64,000 nt of DNA from Comamonadaceae bacterium (GTDB lineage Bacteria; Pseudomonadota; Gammaproteobacteria; Burkholderiales; Burkholderiaceae_C): positions 62,001-126,000 of the forward strand of contig CANGME010000006.1 of the NCBI GenBank assembly GCA_947455145.1, given 5' to 3'. The position numbers and the translations under genes are program-made. Numbering within the stretch: the stretch's first letter is position 1; each line of letters opens with the position of its first letter. Shown piece by piece: positions 61,434 to 64,000 of this stretch. The notes under the pieces were generated by a model, which had not been told where the DNA came from, made no database searches, and worked only from the letters and a program-made list of their open reading frames with translations.

Positions 61434-62227
61434 GGTGGGGTGGGTGAGGAGTTAAGTTGCGTCAGCCGCTGCGGCGTGCCGACATCAGTCCAGTCCCCGG
61501 TGTACAGCTCGGCGCTAATGCGTTGATTGTCCATGGCACTGCGCAGCAGCGGGGCGAGCGGGGCTTTGACACCTTGTGGGTTGCCAGCGGGGATGTCGCA
61601 CCAGGGCGCTTCAAACAAGGTGCGGCGGTATAGGCCGATGGTGCTGTAGGTGTGGAGGGTGTGGCCTGCGTCTTTGGGCAGGTTCAAGGCCAGGCCCGCA
61701 GCGTCCAGGCCGAAGTCTCCACGAGGGTTGTGTTCGGGGTTGGGCACGAGCCAGAGGTGGGCCAATTTATCGCTGGCGATAAAGTCTTGCACGGCCTCGG
61801 GTGCAAATTCAAACCCCGGCGCAAACACATCACCGGCCAGCACCCAAAACACATCGCCCAGGTGCGGCAGCGCACGCACAATGCCGCCCAGGGTCTCTAG
61901 CGCCTCGCCAAAATCTTGGCCTTCGTGCGAGTAAATGATGTCAACTTGCTTGTGTTTTTGCTCTTGATTTAATAGCTGTTCATGCATATAAAACAAGGGA
62001 TGCAGCTCAAAATGCTTTTGAATTTGCTCGCCCAGCCAGGCCGTGTTGATGACCAGATGAGTCACGCCACCGCGCGCCAGCGCCTGCGCATGCCATTGCA
62101 GCAGCGGCTTGCCGCGCACGGGCAACAGCGGCTTGGGTGTGGTATCGGTCAGCGGGCGCATGCGCTCACCGCGCCCGGCGGCCAGGATGAGGGCGGGGAT
62201 GTTAGGGCTGGAGTTAAGGATTTGCAC
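61430..62227 (-). CDS. murU: N-acetylmuramate alpha-1-phosphate uridylyltransferase MurU
   Basis: 265 residues of the sugar nucleotidyltransferase fold: ALILAAGRGERMRPLTDTTP, KPLLPVRGKPLLQWH, VFWVLAGDVFAPG and a final GDWTDVGTPQRL. In Pseudomonas MurU makes UDP-MurNAc from MurNAc-1-phosphate in the AmgK-MurU peptidoglycan recycling route. It is separated here from amgK and instead coupled to pepP. A general NDP-sugar pyrophosphorylase cannot be fully excluded, but size and the amgK gene nearby support MurU. Confidence 0.87.
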   Translation of the reverse strand: MQILNSSPNIPALILAAGRGERMRPLTDTTPKPLLPVRGKPLLQWHAQALARGGVTHLVINTAWLGEQIQKHFELHPLFYMHEQLLNQEQKHKQVDIIYSHEGQDFGEALETLGGIVRALPHLGDVFWVLAGDVFAPGFEFAPEAVQDFIASDKLAHLWLVPNPEHNPRGDFGLDAAGLALNLPKDAGHTLHTYSTIGLYRRTLFEAPWCDIPAGNPQGVKAPLAPLLRSAMDNQRISAELYTGDWTDVGTPQRLTQLNSSPTPP

Positions 62228-62259
62228 AGTTCACACTTTAGGGCACTTTGAGGGCTCCC

Positions 62260-64000
<1,741 letters not shown>

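Overview
The window looks like a chromosomal piece of a betaproteobacterium of the order Burkholderiales, most likely family Comamonadaceae (Rhodoferax/Polaromonas/Acidovorax-like). The reasons are several Bug-type (TctC) periplasmic receptors, the hpf-ptsN-hprK block, the fur/bamE-dapB-exbBD block, the lptD-surA-ksgA block with amgK divergent, and short palindromic repeats of a kind common in this family. This is inference from gene content; no rRNA, tRNA, CRISPR array, prophage or insertion sequence was seen.

Layout. 1-4504: the tail of a D,D-carboxypeptidase, two small proteins, then a Bug receptor made of two complete binding domains in one chain, followed by an HMG-CoA-lyase-like enzyme and a VOC protein. 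4582-9650: an overlapping three-gene signalling cassette (hybrid CHASE/PAS histidine kinase, single-domain response regulator, Hpt-REC-REC-GGDEF protein) that probably feeds c-di-GMP. 9816-18510: housekeeping (ribosome hibernation, nitrogen PTS, Fur, BamE, DapB, ExbB/ExbD, transketolase, GAPDH, SlyX, VF530). 18657-22736: a HipA-like kinase with its own DNA-binding domain, then a minus-strand group with a RIO kinase, a small zinc-ribbon protein, a DTW-type tRNA aminocarboxypropyltransferase and a probable 2-oxoglutarate oxygenase. 23048-24121: a second REC-GGDEF diguanylate cyclase.

24225-44933 is an accessory catabolic island. Two arms diverge from an IclR regulator and a perfect palindrome (29470-29484). 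The left arm has an FAD dehydrogenase of the ketosteroid-dehydrogenase/fumarate-reductase type, a NIPSNAP protein, a TIM-barrel isomerase/dehydratase-like protein and an acyl-CoA dehydrogenase. The right arm has a shikimate-dehydrogenase-like enzyme, a second FAD dehydrogenase and a Bug receptor. Then follow a TAT-exported hydrolase, a beta-propeller lipoprotein, a 3-hydroxyisobutyrate-dehydrogenase-like enzyme, an HbpS/GlcG protein, an SDR, a BKACE enzyme, a flavin monooxygenase-like protein, a metal-dependent amidohydrolase/decarboxylase, another Bug receptor, an LVIVD-repeat protein and a G3E GTPase. My reading is stepwise oxidation of an imported cyclic carboxylic acid, possibly an alicyclic one; the substrate is not shown by the sequence.

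44967-64000 returns to core functions: esterase, DUF1993 protein, two MFS exporters, a lipase-like hydrolase, RsmE, AmgK, LptD, SurA, KsgA, a secreted barnase-type RNase with a barstar inhibitor, malic enzyme MaeB, PepP, MurU and the first part of LeuS.

The most striking unexplained structures are the double-domain Bug receptor, palindromic repeats that have become coding sequence inside RsmE and the G3E GTPase, and a repeat-dense 500-bp gap (37840-38343) that holds a long hairpin whose imperfections are all G.U wobbles on one strand.
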